Assembly (NCBI GenBank): GCA_009667805.1 | Contig: CM019063.1 | Coordinates: forward strand, 405,424,959 to 405,488,958 | Origin: Leptobrachium leishanense | Lineage: Eukaryota > Chordata > Amphibia > Anura > Megophryidae | DNA length: 64,000 nt | Reading direction: 5' to 3' | Part shown: positions 1 through 11,099 of the stretch, piece after piece | Layout of the letters: every line of letters begins with the position of its first letter | How positions within the stretch are numbered: the first letter of the stretch is position 1 | Program-made: the position numbers and the translations under genes | Notes under the pieces: generated by a model | What the model was told of the DNA's origin: nothing | The model's input: the letters and a program-made list of their open reading frames with translations, nothing else | Database searches by the model: none

Positions 1-224
1 TAATAAGTCTACACAGATTGACACCCTTTCATGAACAAACTTGGACCTGGAAGCGCCGGAGCAGGTGAAATGCAGCCTAACCACATGATTCTCCAAGGAG
101 AATTTTTTTTTTTTATGGAAAATAAAGCCTTGCAATAGAGAAATACAGTCAAAGGACAGCGACACTGAGCCAGTAGAGCCATCAGCATGCATGAGCTAAA
201 GACATTTACAACAAACAGCAATAC

Positions 225-684
225 TTAGGCGAATGTCAGACGAACGCATTCTGAGCGCACTGTGCGTCCGTGCACAACGGACGTACTGACAGAAGATACT
301 GTAGACACCACACGGTCCGTTTTTCTTGAGAGACGTTGGGAAAAATAAGGGAATTATGGGAAATAAAATATGAAAAATGATAAAAATTTATACATGATAT
401 GAAAAGCCATTTTGTGTGTCAAACTGCTGGACGTCGCAAATGCGGTCTGACTTCGTGCCATTACACACACACAACTCTACACGGACGTGGCGCATTCTGC
501 GCATCCGTTCTAGCAGTTTTACGTTCTTGCCTAACTTGCATCCGTTTGCCACGTGCGTGCGCAGTTCAGTGCAGACGTGCTTAGTGTGTTGGTCTCTATT
601 GCTCATGATTCTATGCTACAACGGATGTTAAACTGTGCGGCAACACGGACGGGATCACTGTGCTCGTCTGAGATGGGCCATAGC
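225..684. mobile_element. Decayed Harbinger-like MITE, copy 1
   Basis: This stretch starts with TTA followed by a terminal segment reading like GTCAGACGAACGC and ends near CTCGTCTGAGATGGGCCATA. These are degraded versions of the ends of the better copies at 3508-3938 and 9241-9695. The interior is rich in ACGTCC/GGACGT words, as in those copies. It has no coding capacity. Assignment rests on similarity to the other two copies; the ends are too eroded to prove a target duplication here. Confidence 0.55.
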
Positions 685-1014
685 TAGTTTTATTAATTTA
701 ATAAAGTTGAATCGCTTACTGGAAAGTCATGTGAAGATATACCAAGCTCCTTATGGTTTACAAATTGATGTGGAAGTGTCTGCCATGTCCAATTAGGAGA
801 TATATTAGGGTTGCACCGATACCGATACTAGTATCGATATCGGTGCCGATACCGGGTACTGCAGGAGTACTTGGTACTCGTGCAGTACCCCCGATATTTT
901 TTTCCGATACCGGAAGCCGGCATTGAGCCGGCTTGCCGGCATCCGAGGGGCTGCGGCAGCTGTCCGAATGCTCTATCGGCATTCGGACAGGCCCTGCAGC
1001 TGCTCTCCGCATTG

Positions 1015-1182
1015 TTTAATACTTCCCTTCCTGGGCGCCGCCGGGAAAGTCTTCGTGTGCGCGCTCCTTGGAAGGTCCCCAGCCGCGACCACATGGGACC
1101 ATGTGATCACGGCTGGGGTCCTTCCAACGAGCGCACGCGCGGAAACTTTACCGGCGTCGCTAAGGAAGGTAAGTATAAACAA
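1015..1182. repeat. Large palindrome 1 inside the hAT-like element
   Basis: The arms carry GGAAAGT..GCGC..CTTGGAAGG..CCCAGCCGCGA and their complements, meeting around CACATGGGACCATGTG near 1088-1103. The arms are about 80 bp with scattered mismatches. The right arm ends in AAGGTAAGTAT, a good splice-donor-like string. Confidence 0.7.
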
Positions 1183-1253
1183 AGTGAGAGCAGCTGCAGG
1201 GCTTGTCCGAATGCCGATAGAGCATTCAGACAGGCCCTGCAGCTGCTCTCCGC

Positions 1254-1414
1254 TCATACTTACCTTCCTGAGCGACGCCGGGAAAGTTTCCGCGCGTGCG
1301 CTCGTTGGAAGGACCCCAGCCGCGATCACATGGTCCGACGTGGTCGCTGCTGGGGACCTTCCAAGGAGCGTGCGAAGACTTTCCCGGCGTCGCTAAAGGA
1401 AGGTAAGTATGAGC
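1254..1414. repeat. Large palindrome 2 inside the hAT-like element
   Basis: This is a second hairpin made of the same arm sequences as the one at 1015-1182, centred near 1330-1345 around the GATCACATGGTCCGACGTGG region. Both of its outer edges carry TACTTACC/GGTAAGTA. The two hairpins are near-copies, so the element contains a duplicated palindrome. Confidence 0.7.
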
Positions 1415-1582
1415 GGAGGGGGGGCAATATCCACGAGACCTGGGGGCTTTATATGAGGTCTGTTCTTATTGGAAAGCGTCACGTGACATAAAATAAAAGT
1501 ATCGGTACTTGGTATCGGTGAGTACTTGAACAAAAGTATCGGTACTCGTACTCGGTCTTAAGTGGTATCGGTGCATCCCCTA

Positions 1583-1632
1583 GAGATAGATAGATAGATA
1601 GATAGATATATATACACACACATACATACACA
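1583..1632. repeat. (GATA)n-(TA)n-(CA)n microsatellite
   Basis: A simple GATA run passes into TATATA and then CACACA directly beside the right end of the preceding element. Confidence 0.9.
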
Positions 1633-1887
1633 AGGGTTGTGGTGGAGGACAAAAAGTGAGATAAAAGGCCTCCACACTATAATAAGTGTGTTTATTATTG
1701 CAGAAGCCACTTGCACATCACAGCAATTTGATGAATTACATCCCAGAGCTCCTGTGCCACATTCCCCATATGCAGCAAGGAATTCTGGGTAGGATATGCA
1801 AATGATATCTGTCTCACTTTTATTCATCCTGGGCCTGTTATTACACAGAACCCTAAAATCAATGCTATGACAAACTATGGCTTTCTA

Positions 1888-1970
1888 GCAGAGATAAGGT
1901 TTATGCAACTGGTCAACGCCACAGTGGTTTTGAAGAGTTGCATAAACCTTATCTCTCTCTGCTAGAAATT
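1888..1970. repeat. Foldback repeat
   Basis: The left arm TTTCTAGCAGAGATAAGG continues into TTTATGCAACT. It is mirrored on the right by AGTTGCATAAACC and TTATCTC..TGCTAGAAA. The arms are about 30 bp with a loop of about 23 bp. No coding sequence is present. The following stretch to 2688 is AT-rich and I recognise nothing in it. Confidence 0.75.
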
Positions 1971-3465
1971 CCTTGCTGCATTTACTTCTAATTAAATTCA
2001 CAAGAGCGAAAAATGCACAGCAAATCTGGCTGCAGATCTCCCAAAATACTCCTGAACATGCTTCAGAAGGCTTTAAAAATCCGCAGCAAAATGCAAGTTA
2101 AGCACTTACCCAGTAGCTTCAAAACAATCAAATCCACACACTCCTAGCAGCGATTAGTAATGAGGATAATCAACATCCAAAAGGAGTGTCGCTATGCATA
2201 CATCTAAACAAATGTATTAAAAATGCCTCATCAGCAGGAAAACAATCTAGGAGATTGGAGAGGAATAAAAATCTGCAGCTGTCGCTTCTCCAAGGAGCCA
2301 CCACAAAGAGAATAATATTAAAACAAACATCCTGATTACAAAGCTAAATAAAAGTGAAAGTTAAATAAGAAGTTGATGGATTTAAAAAGAGAAAAGCGAC
2401 GTTTACATGCTTGTACAGATGCTATGTTTGACCATTTACAGTTTTGATAATATATGCTGTGGTCTGAGTACTACAAGCATTAAAGCGCTGCACAGTGGTA
2501 ATAATTATTGTTACTGTGTAATAGTGCAGGCTAGTGAGATCATGACAGCATGTTTTGTGTGCACAGGTCTTGCCAAGGACTCCACAAATAAGCAGAGGTC
2601 TCAGACACCGTGTGAGTTCTGCATTTAATATTCACCAGGTAATATCGCTTCCAGACCTGAAGAGAGGAGCCCTCTCAAAAGATTGTCTTTAAACCACTTG
2701 GCTGCTATGGACGCGCTCAGCACGTCCAGCCAAGTGGTTCTCCTGTGCTATGGACGGGCTGAGCGCGTCCATGCACAGGAGGCAGCAATCGGCCTGCCCT
2801 TCCAAACGGTGACTGACATCAACCCCTGGGATGCCGGATCACGATTCGGTGCTGAAAAGCGCCGGATCGTGATCCTCTCCCGGGAACTCCCCTGAGGACT
2901 GGCGTCCTGGAGTTAACCCCTAGCTGCCAGCAATGGTGGAGATAGGGGGTTCCAATGAACCCCCTATCTCCCAGTCTGTGGCAGCTAGGGGTTAATGTTT
3001 GATATTGTTGAATCGGCCAGAGCATGGCCTTTCCAACGATACCAAACATAACCATGTAAAAAGTTTTTTAAAAAAAATTAAATTAAAAATAAAACAAATT
3101 ATTTTTAAAAAAATTATAAAAAAAATAAGTTTTTTTTGTTTTGCTTATGCAGCTATATTGTTCCCATTTCAATTATAATATGAACAATGATGCTACACTA
3201 ACAATTTTTGTATGTGGTGCGTTTGTTAAAAATAGCGAAATTTCCCAAAAAAATGTAACAAGCGCACCCCATTGAAAATATAACCGCAAATGCTCGCATG
3301 TTAAAATGTGAAAAAAAAACACTTTACACATTGTAAATTATTGAAAATTCAAATTTTATTACATTTTTTGTTATAATATACAGACAGGACATGACGTATA
3401 CATATAATAATGACATATTAGGAATCTGCCAAAAACAACGATATAGAATATGTCTGGGTCATATA

Positions 3466-5050
3466 TTAACCCCTTAGTGACTGGGCGGTTTTACACAAAT
3501 CCGTCTTTTAGGCTGGGGTCAGACCAGCGCACTTTTAACGTGCGTTCTGGAGCACATAATTACGACCGCACTAGCAGCAGATGACGGGCAATGACGGCCA
3601 ATATACGATGTACGGCCGCACAAAAGTCCGGCCGTGCAACGCAAGTGGAATTTGAACGCATTTTTTTGAGAACGCTGAACCGCTAGTACTGACGTACTGA
3701 GTGCGCAGCTGCGGCATAGCGGCGTGTTTGCATGATTAGGAGATGTCAGACGCTGCTAATGTCCAGCCTACATAACGTCCAGACGCAAAGAGTTTTATTG
3801 ACGATCCGTACAAAATCACGCCCGAAAATGCGCGTCGTCTGACCGTTTTTGCGTATTCCGTGAAAAAATACGTCAATGCGTTCGGACGCACTTTTTCACA
3901 TTCGCGGGGAAAAATGCTTTCGTCTGACCCTAGCCTTAGTGACCGCTGCTGTTTTTACTTTTCTGCGCTGTTAGTGTTTAGGTCAAATTTTCCTCTTACT
4001 CGTTTATTCAACCCACACATATTATACACCCATTTTCCCGCCATTAAATGGACTTTCTAGAAATACCATTATTTCCATCATATCGAATAATTTACTATAA
4101 AAAAATATGAAATATGATGAAAAAAATGGTAAAAACACACTTTTTCGTAATTTAATCCCCAAAATCTACAACCACCCAAAAAGACCCCAGCTAAATAGGT
4201 TCAAAATTTTGTCCCAAGACTAGAAATACCCAATTTTTACATGCGTTTGCTTTTTAACCCCTTCACTGCTGAGACAGTTCACCTATGTGTCGCAGCGCTA
4301 TGTGCGCTGCGCTCATTCTGACCATTTTGAGCTAATTATTTTTAGATGACAGCCTAGGTCCTATTTAATTAAACTCCCCCCAGACAAAAAAAAACTTTTA
4401 AAAAAAACACTTTTTATTATTATTTTATTTTAAAACCAAACCTGGTCATGTTTGGTATCATTGGAAAGGCCATAATCAGGCCTTTCAAATGATGTCAATT
4501 ATGACCATCTAGCTGCCGTGGATCGGGAGATATGGGGATCCTTAGGATCCCCTTATCTCTACACGGCAGCTAGATGGTTAACTGGCCCACTGACATCCTC
4601 ACACATATGGTGAGGTTGTCAGTGGGTGGGGGGGACCTGGAGGCTTGGCTGACATCCAAGATGTCAGCCCCCCTCCAGGTTCGAATAGCGTTTTTGGCGC
4701 CGAAACGTGATCCGGCGGCGAAACAGTTAATGCTATACACCTCTGAAAAGGGGAGACTCTCCCCTTTTCAGCGGTGTAAAAATCATCTCCCTAGCTGCAA
4801 TGGTTGGGGAGATAGAGTGCTCCGAAGGAGCCCCCCCTCCCCTCCATTGCTTTGCATGGGGACGCCTGCTGATGATGTCACCACACAGCGTGGCGACGTC
4901 ATCAGCCTCGCCTGCCCATGTAAATCACATGGGCAGGCTTCCTCCCTGCCAGATCGCCGAGGGATCCAGCGAGGGAGGTGAGTATCGGGCGGGAGGGGGA
5001 TTAGGCGCCGCTGACGTACCCTGTACGTCCGCGGGTCCTTAAGGGGTTAA
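3466..5050 (+). mobile_element. TTAA-flanked non-autonomous element (family B), nested in family A
   Basis: TTAA at 3466-3469 and 5047-5050 bracket a unit starting CCCCTTAGTGACTGGG and ending GTCCTTAAGGGG. The related copy at 23126-24335 aligns along almost its whole length. The host element resumes directly after the right TTAA, so one TTAA is the target duplication. The interior holds repeated gene-free palindromes, such as the CATGGGCAGGC pair, and an AGGTGAGTAT string at 4977-4986. It lacks one arm of the terminal hairpin seen in the sister copy. It is piggyBac-like by TSD and ends, with no coding capacity. Confidence 0.75.
3508..3938. mobile_element. Harbinger-like MITE, copy 2 (TTA duplication)
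   Basis: The unit begins GGCTGGGGTCAGACCAGCGC and ends CGTCTGACCCTAGCC, with TTA on both sides (3508-3510 and 3936-3938). It lies inside the family-B element. The sister copy at 23126-24335 has the same spot uninterrupted (CCGTCC-TTTAGTGA), which directly shows an insertion with a 3-bp TTA duplication. A TTA duplication with short inverted ends is the usual signature of PIF/Harbinger MITEs. It has no transposase. Confidence 0.8.
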
Positions 5051-5282
5051 AATATGGCTTCAAAGCGCGGTTAAACATGAGCGAAAGCGGTAAAAATGAC
5101 CTCAGCACAGAGGTGTGAAAAGCCTCAGCAGCGAAAGGGTTAAATGTAATGCAAGTCCAATAAAAAAGGTATCACTATGTACAGCTATACTTGTGATTTT
5201 GGCATTGTTGTGGTCACATGATTGATTGCTGATTAAACCATTGTTATGAGGTGTGTGTAAGCCTTTAGAGACATGTAGGTTT

Positions 5283-5320
5283 CATCCTGATGAAAGTACC
5301 TGCGAGGACTGAAACGAACG
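5283..5320 (+). ncRNA. Degenerate hammerhead-like core
   Basis: CTGATGA (5287-5293) is followed by a small imperfect hairpin and GAAAC (5311-5315), the spacing of a hammerhead ribozyme core. The stem III side reads ACGAACGA rather than ACGCGT, and stem I pairing is weak (TCAT with ATGA). It is probably a decayed relative of the better motifs at 51755-51795 and 61332-61376, and likely inactive. Confidence 0.35.
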
Positions 5321-5479
5321 AAATGAGTAAAGATTTTCTTCTATATAACAAGTCTGCGTATGGTGGGCTATCGTGGAGTTCTAGATTTCTGTGTCGCGCC
5401 ATTTCAATGCAGCACCCTGGGATACAGAATCCAATGCCTGGTGTACGGCTCAGCAGCATCATAAAGTAAATTGCGGCAC

Positions 5480-5645
5480 TCCAAGGTCTTTTTCAATTTT
5501 TTTACTACAAACATGCAAGAAATCTCAACGTTTCAGATTGTTACCCCACAAGCTTTCTTCAGAAAAGAAAGCTTGTGGGTAACATGCTGAAACATTGAGA
5601 TTTTTTGCATGTTTGCAGTAAAAATATTGAAGACCTTTGAGTGCA
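5480..5645. repeat. Foldback element
   Basis: The outer arms GGCACTCCAAGGTCTTTTTC and GAAGACCTTTGAGTGC pair. The inner arms containing AACATGCAAGAAATCTCAAC and AGCTTTCTT also mirror each other, giving arms of about 75 bp with a few mismatches. No coding sequence is present. It may be a foldback MITE; the ends and any duplication are unresolved. Confidence 0.7.
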
Positions 5646-5713
5646 GAGATTTACTTATTTTACGACTTCACAAAGTACCAAAATTCTTTGCATTTCAATA
5701 ATAATAAAGTCCT

Positions 5714-6873
5714 TTAACCCCTTAAGGACAGGGGCAATTTTACAAGTTTGGCACACTTCTAAAAAGGAAAAAAAGTGTACGGAACTCACTTTGACCATTT
5801 TTACTCATCATATTTAAACACTATTTGAAGTCACTTTTTATTATACGACCCAGACATCATATATGTCTTTTACGGCAGACTCGTCAGATTCCTAATATAT
5901 CATTATTATATTTATACGTCATGCCCTGCCTGAATGCTATAACAAAAAAATGTAAAAAAATGAATAAAATTTCAATCATCCACAGTGTGTAAAGTATTTT
6001 TTATTTTTTTTTCACATTTTATCATCCATGCCTTTGCGATTATATATTCTATGGGGTAGGCTTGTTAAAAAAATTAGAACTGGGAACCCATTGCTTTATT
6101 ATTTTTCGGAGAAATTACGTGATTTTAGCTAAACCCCACCCCCCCCCCAAAAAAATCATTAGTGAAGCATCATTGTTCACATTATAATTGAAATGTGAAT
6201 AGTGCTGCATTAATAAAAAAAGCACGTTTTTATTTTTATAGATTTTTTATTATTTTAAAAATATATATATATTTGTAACACGGACACGTTTGGAATCATT
6301 GAAAAGGCCATGCTCTGGCCTTTCCAATGTTAACAGACATGATCCTCTATCTGCCACCAATCAGGAGATATGGGGGTTCAAAGAACCCCCACTACAGGAT
6401 TTCCTTAGGAATTCCCTGGGCAGCTAGGGGTTAACTGACATCACGCCATGTTGACAAGGGGGTGACCCAGAGGTGGGGCTGCCATCCAAGATGCCAGGTC
6501 ACAGCGTGCCGGATCACAGCGTGGCGACTAAGGGGTTAACAATACATTCCTGCAAAGATCAGACTGACCTTTCCAGGGTGCCGGGCATTCCCTTCTAACG
6601 TGAACAATGGGGAGATAGAGAGATCCAAAAGTCCCCCCTCAGGCGCATCCCCTGCTGGACGGCACGCATAAAACTGACATTGCGTCTGGCGCGATGACAT
6701 CAGTGCATAAAAACGCAGATCTGGCTTTAAGGAAGGCAGATCTGTGTTGGAGCCGTCGGAGGTGAGTATAGGTAGCGGGCTTCAGATGCCCAGGACCTAC
6801 CATGCCGTCCTGCAGCATTAAAGACAGCCTAATGCAGGACGGCATGGTAGGTCCAGCGTCTTTAAGGCATTAA
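5714..6873 (+). mobile_element. TTAA-flanked non-autonomous element(s) (family A/B-like)
   Basis: It starts TTAACCCCTTAAGGACAGG. TTAA occurs at 5714-5717, at 6536-6539 (after GCGACTAAGGGG) and at 6870-6873 (after TCTTTAAGGCA). The first 825 bp could be one complete element. The segment 6540-6873 resembles the 3' part of family B, with a GGGGAGATAGAG module, GGAGGTGAGTATA at 6759-6771 and a terminal hairpin. So this is either one element with an internal TTAA or two adjoining elements. It is gene-free. Confidence 0.55.
6785..6858. repeat. Terminal hairpin of the TTAA element
   Basis: The arm GGACCTACCATGCCGTCCTG is mirrored by CAGGACGGCATGGTAGGTCC around a short GCATTAAAGACAGCCTAATG centre. 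The arms match almost perfectly. The stretch 6874-7397 that follows is AT-rich, and I recognise nothing in it. Confidence 0.8.
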
Positions 6874-7397
6874 AAAAAGATGAAAAAAAGGATTCTTACA
6901 AAATAAAATTTAAGTGTTTTGCAAAAAAAAAAAAATGAAGAATGGCCTTTTAAAAAATACATACTTTTTTTTTACATTGCAACCTATGGGATTCATCTGT
7001 TTAAACCTGTCAAAAGACTGAAAACCAGGGAATGCCAGCACTCTGAATAGAAGACACTATAGTCTTTCTTCTATGGGACAATTTCAGTGCCACCAAACTG
7101 CACCACATGTCACTGTCAATTTGCCTGCATTTGACAAATTTGCCCAGAATTGCACCGAATGGTGAAACTCACAGGTTAGTGAAATTTAAGAAAATTTATA
7201 AAATCACACGTCTGGTACATTTTTTCCCACATAAATCAGGGGCTTATGAATGTGTGACACTATACCTGAGAAAGACCTCCATAAGAACAGCTACATAGAT
7301 AAAGGATGTCAAGCAAAGCTATTCACTGAACTTTGAGACTTTCAGACCCTGTGCAGGTTCCTGCATGGAGAAGAGCCCTGTTGACCAACACATCGCT

Positions 7398-7543
7398 TAA
7401 GCAAGGTTCAGCAAGCATGGCCCTGTAGATGCTTTGGAACTTCATTTCCCATTTGTCTACCAACCTAATCAGTGGTCGAGCATCATGGGAGATTTAGTTC
7501 CAAAACAACTGAAAGGCCAAGTTTGCTGACCCATGGCTTAAGA
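7398..7543. mobile_element. Palindromic MITE of the CATCATGGGA type, copy 1
   Basis: The ends AGCAAGGTTCAGCAAGC and GGCCAAGTTTGCTGACC are mirrored. The centre contains GGAACTTCATTTCCC opposite CATCATGGGAGATTTAGTTCC. Two more copies lie at 8620-8745 and 8818-8945. It is short, gene-free and internally symmetrical. Confidence 0.6.
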
Positions 7544-7872
7544 CAATTTCCAGTTGGGCTCCTAGAATCCTTGGGTTTGGTATCGACTTGTCGAACATAA
7601 TGGAAGTGCCAGCACATGCAGCAGCCCCGCACAGCGACTAGACGAAAAAACATACGAGTAAACAATGACAAACTAGGGCAAACAGGAACAAGAGGTGACC
7701 AGGGCTCAACTACACTTCTATACTGAATAAACACACTATGAATCATTGTTATTGAACATGTGGCTTTTCAGTTTGGACACATGACTCCCATCACACTCAC
7801 CCAGGCACAGAGATTTTGCAGTTGCAATTACCCAATCTCAGCCTGCTACTGCATGGATTCAAAAGTTTCTAG

Positions 7873-8460
7873 ACCTGAGCCGCGTTCAATACCTCAGCCG
7901 CTGCAAGTGCTAAGTTAGCAACTTGCCATTGAACGCCGTTCAACCGCTCAGCGCTCAGCAGTGCTAACCTAGCACTTGCAGTGACCCGAGGAGATGCTGC
8001 GTGTAACTGAGTGTGACGTTTTAAAGATGGCCGCCGCCATGAAGTAACAATGCCGTACAGCAAGATGGCCGCCGCCTCGAAGCAAGTAATAATTCCGTAC
8101 AGCAATGTTAATTTTGAGGTTTTTGTTCACCAGAGCACAAAATATTTATTTATTATTTCCCCCTGCACATAGACATATATTACAGTTCAATTTATATATT
8201 GTTTCAGAAGTAAACATAACGTTTATTCATTAAAAACTATCATTTGTGGTGTGTGCGTACAAAACGGAATTGTGCCGACTGCTTTTATTTATCATATTTT
8301 GTCCGAGTGATCCGAAAAACAATCTGAATTTCTCATTAAGAAATCGGCCATTTTGGATTCAAAATTCGCATCCAAAGGGTTCAACGACACTGCTGCAGCA
8401 AACTGAATTGCTGCGCTGCAGCAATTCAGCAGCTGCTGAGGTATTGAACGGGCCTCAGGT
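7873..8460. mobile_element. Terminal-inverted-repeat element, unclassified
   Basis: The left end CGTTCAATACCTCAGC is mirrored by GCTGAGGTATTGAACG at the right. Beyond it come further GCTGC/GCAGC inverted words. The interior holds TGAACGCCGTTCA and two AGATGGCCGCCGCC words. I could not find a convincing target duplication, so the superfamily is open. No transposase is present. Confidence 0.55.
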
Positions 8461-8619
8461 CCACACACATTTACAGCTTAGTGACCTCCAGCCATGGCAT
8501 CCAGCAGGTCTCAGAGCTACAGGTCCTAAGCTGCCAAGCTTAGACACCACTGGAATACCATACTAAAGAAGCAGAATTAAATGTGCTGGACAGCTCTGTC
8601 TGCTTTTGTTTGCATATTT

Positions 8620-8745
8620 TTGTGATGCCAAACCTCGGCAACACAGCTTTTTTGAAACCACATTCCCCATGATGCTAATTAAGGCTAGCTGAGCACCATG
8701 GGACATGCAGTCCAGAAACATCTGGGATGCCAAGGTTTGCCATAA
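8620..8745. mobile_element. Palindromic MITE of the CATCATGGGA type, copy 2
   Basis: The mirror halves run from ATGCCAAACCTCGGCA to TGCCAAGGTTTGCCA, with CCCCATGATGC opposite GCACCATGGG. It matches the copies at 7398-7543 and 8818-8945. Confidence 0.6.
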
Positions 8746-8817
8746 TGGGTCTAGTCCATTATCAATAAATGATAACATTGTGGTTCTTTGAACCTGGGGC
8801 ATCTTTCCATAGATCGT

Positions 8818-8945
8818 GGAGGAGCAAGCTTGTCCCTGCAGATGTTTTGGAACTATACCTCCCATGAGGCTCAGCCTCATGAGGCTGGCTAGCCTACTGA
8901 GTGGCTGAGCAGCATCATGGGAAATGTATTTGCAAAGTATTTTAC
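8818..8945. mobile_element. Palindromic MITE of the CATCATGGGA type, copy 3
   Basis: The unit contains GCAGATGTTTTGGAACTA, CTCCCATGAGGC and, at the right, AGCATCATGGGAAATG. It resembles the two other copies nearby. Just downstream (8940-8980) is a short piece like the 3' tail of the SINE at 9126-9790. Confidence 0.5.
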
Positions 8946-9125
8946 CACAAAGTATGCATTGAGATTTCTCTCGTTTTCCACAAAAGTTTCAAAACATCTG
9001 GTGGGCTACAGTTGTGGACCTCTGTCATAGAGCTACAACCCTCATTTCTCACTTTAGAAGCACTTTCTTCAGTAACTCCTTGAAAGATCCATTGGTGGGA
9101 TTCATTGCAGGTTGTTTTGCAAAAC

Positions 9126-9790
9126 CTTTTTTTTTTTTTTGTGAAAGGATTTTACCAGGAAGGATACATTGAGATTTCTCTCGTTTTCAAGTATGTCCTG
9201 GGTGGCGAGTATGTACCGTTAGGTGTCTTGCCAAGGACACTTAGGCTGGGGTCAGACGAGCGTAGTGTTCACGTCCGTGATTGCGCCTAAAAGTACGTCC
9301 GTGATAGCATGAAAGAAAGTCCATTGGAGCCTGTTACACAAAGTACGTCCGCACTGAACTGCGGACACACAACGGCCGCGGCAAACGGACGCAAGGCAGG
9401 CAAGAACGTACAACTCCTAGAACGGCCGCACAAAGTGCGCTTCGTCCGCAACGTCCGCATAGCTTTGTGTGTGAGTGATGGAACGTGGTCAGACGGACTG
9501 CATTTATACGTCCAGCATTTTTGACGGACAAAATGGTTTTTTGCATTTTAATTTATTTTCCCTCCTACATCCGTCAAAATATACGTCAGTGAAAAAAAAG
9601 ACTGTGTGGCCACTACTGCGTCTTCCGTACTGACGTACGTCCGTGTGCACGGACGTACAGTCCGTAGAAATCACGCTCGTCTGACCCTAGCCTTACTGGA
9701 GAGGTTGCTCGCTGGGATCGAACTCATGACTCCACAGGCTCTCTCCATGCAGAGCGGTGACATTACCTCTACTCCACCCAGCTGGTACAA
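9126..9790 (-). mobile_element. tRNA-headed SINE with L2-type tail, interrupted by a MITE
   Basis: Read on the minus strand, the head (9790 to about 9706) has a polymerase III A-box-like TGGAGTAGAGG and a B-box-like GAGTTCGATCC. This is followed by GTGTCCTTGGCAAGACACC, then GAGAAATCTCAATGTATCC, and an A-rich tail (poly-T on the plus strand at 9126-9140). This is the layout of a tRNA-derived SINE whose 3' end matches a LINE tail. The same tail occurs at 12440-12505 and in tandem at 51205-51390. A Harbinger-like MITE (9241-9695) splits it. Confidence 0.65.
9241..9695. mobile_element. Harbinger-like MITE, copy 3
   Basis: TTA (9241-9243), then GGCTGGGGTCAGACGAGCG; the right end is CGCTCGTCTGACCCTAGCC followed by TTA (9693-9695). 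This is the cleanest copy of the family: 19-bp ends with one mismatch. The interior is full of ACGTCCGT/ACGGACGT words and carries no gene. It sits inside the SINE at 9126-9790. Confidence 0.85.
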
Positions 9791-9795
9791 CATGA

Positions 9796-11099
9796 GCAAC
9801 TTTGGCAAACCAGAGAGGGAAATTCAAACAAATGCTAACACCTTAACGTGCCTTCTCCAGTGTTTCAAATAGCGGAGATAGTTGTGCAATTTTAAGATTC
9901 CATCTCTGTACACCTAACAAACTATGGTGACAATCGTCACAACAACACTGGGACAACTATGAAAGTACTACAGTGAAGAGCCCATTAAAACCTATCATAA
10001 CAACACAAACCAAGGCAAAAACAAAATCGAAAATACAGAACATAATGGCGGCAGCTTTCTAAATAATGAAATCACTGCAGCTCCAATGTTAAATTCATTG
10101 AGTTAGTGCTAATTCGGGAATAATCCCCTTACATTTGATAACCAAGAGAAAATCAGTAAATTGGATAAAACATAAGTAAATGGATAGCCATTGTCAGCGG
10201 ATCGACTACATTCGGAACGTGTGCCAATACATCACAACCTCAAGAGGATTGGGTTTACAGAGGCATCAGCAAACGATTAAGGCAAGTCACTGATAGGCGC
10301 TCAGCAATGCATACACTCCATGTAGGACTGGCAGAGGATAGGACTACTGGATGGGCACAGTGACCTGCAAGTTATTGAAGGGTTAAGTGGCTGTAAGAAA
10401 TAGAAAAAGGGTAAATAACGGCACATAGTTCTGAAAACAAAAAAGCGGCTGCACAACATACCAGCACTATCAATACGGAATTCAGAAACTTGTATTAGGA
10501 GGACTTTGCGGTGCGACCAGCAACACTGGCCTATTGTCCTGCGACGCGACCTCAGACACAAGCTGAAGCAACATGCAAGAACAAAATCAGATCAACAGCA
10601 TTATAACCAGGGCGCGCACACACACCACAACATGCTCTGATCAGAGGGCAGAAAGCTAACTCTGGGCAGCCCAGTGCCCTCAGGGGTAACGCCATCCTGA
10701 ATTCAGACAATCCCAAGACGGCCAGCTCAGGATCACCAGACAAGCACTGGGGCCACAGCTTCGAAAAGCCTGGCCAAGGGCCTCTGAATGCTTTCCACAG
10801 GACAGAGCTCCAGCAGCCAAGGAGTCCTGAAACTTATCCCCAGGGAGCACCTTAACCAGCTTCCTGACTGATGCAAGCGGCTGACTGCAGCCTCACACAT
10901 GGATCCCCCCTCCCCCCCTCTCTATACCGGAGGCAGCTTGAAGAAACAGCACCTGGATACCATGTATCCTCCACGGTTACACGGACACTACCAACAGCAT
11001 TATTACTCCATGAGGGGGGTAACAAATGACTATTGGTCTTGTTATTACTTCTATTAAGAGAAGATTACTCCAAGTTGGAGGCTCCAGCCATTAATAGCC
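9796..11099. other. Low-repeat stretch, nothing recognised
   Basis: I see no terminal repeats, no retroelement coding and no long ORF with a recognisable product in this interval. Because it lies next to the CpG-rich block, it may be single-copy host DNA, possibly promoter-flanking or intronic. That is inference only. Confidence 0.4.

Larger units (their letters stand above)
806..1582. mobile_element. hAT-like non-autonomous element with twin large hairpins
   Basis: The ends are inverted repeats: TAGGGTTGCACCGATACCG at the left and its approximate complement, ending GGTGCATCCCCTA, at the right. This style is usual for hAT MITEs. Next to the ends are inverted runs of the GGTATCGG/GTACTTGG type. 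The middle holds two successive palindromes of about 170 bp (roughly 1015-1182 and 1254-1414), separated by a short hairpin built on CTGTCCGAATGC. No transposase is present. The 8-bp target duplication is unclear because a GATA microsatellite abuts the right end. Confidence 0.6.
2689..5143 (-). mobile_element. TTAA-flanked non-autonomous element (family A), interrupted
   Basis: On the minus strand the element starts after TTAA at 5140-5143 with CCCTTTCGCTGCTGAGG and ends beside TTAA at 2689-2692 with a CCACTT-type terminus. It is the same family as the intact copy at 53048-54174, in opposite orientation. A second TTAA element sits inside it (3466-5050). On either side of that insertion the sequence joins up with the uninterrupted copy. 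TTAA duplications and CCC-type ends fit piggyBac-like (or Kolobok-like) MITEs. No transposase is encoded. Short palindromes built on GGACG..CGTCC occur at the low-coordinate end. Confidence 0.75.

Noticed and set aside
871..1491. 206-codon ORF as a gene
   Set aside because: It lies across the twin palindromes of a hAT-like MITE; its complement strand is open in the same way and no domain is visible.
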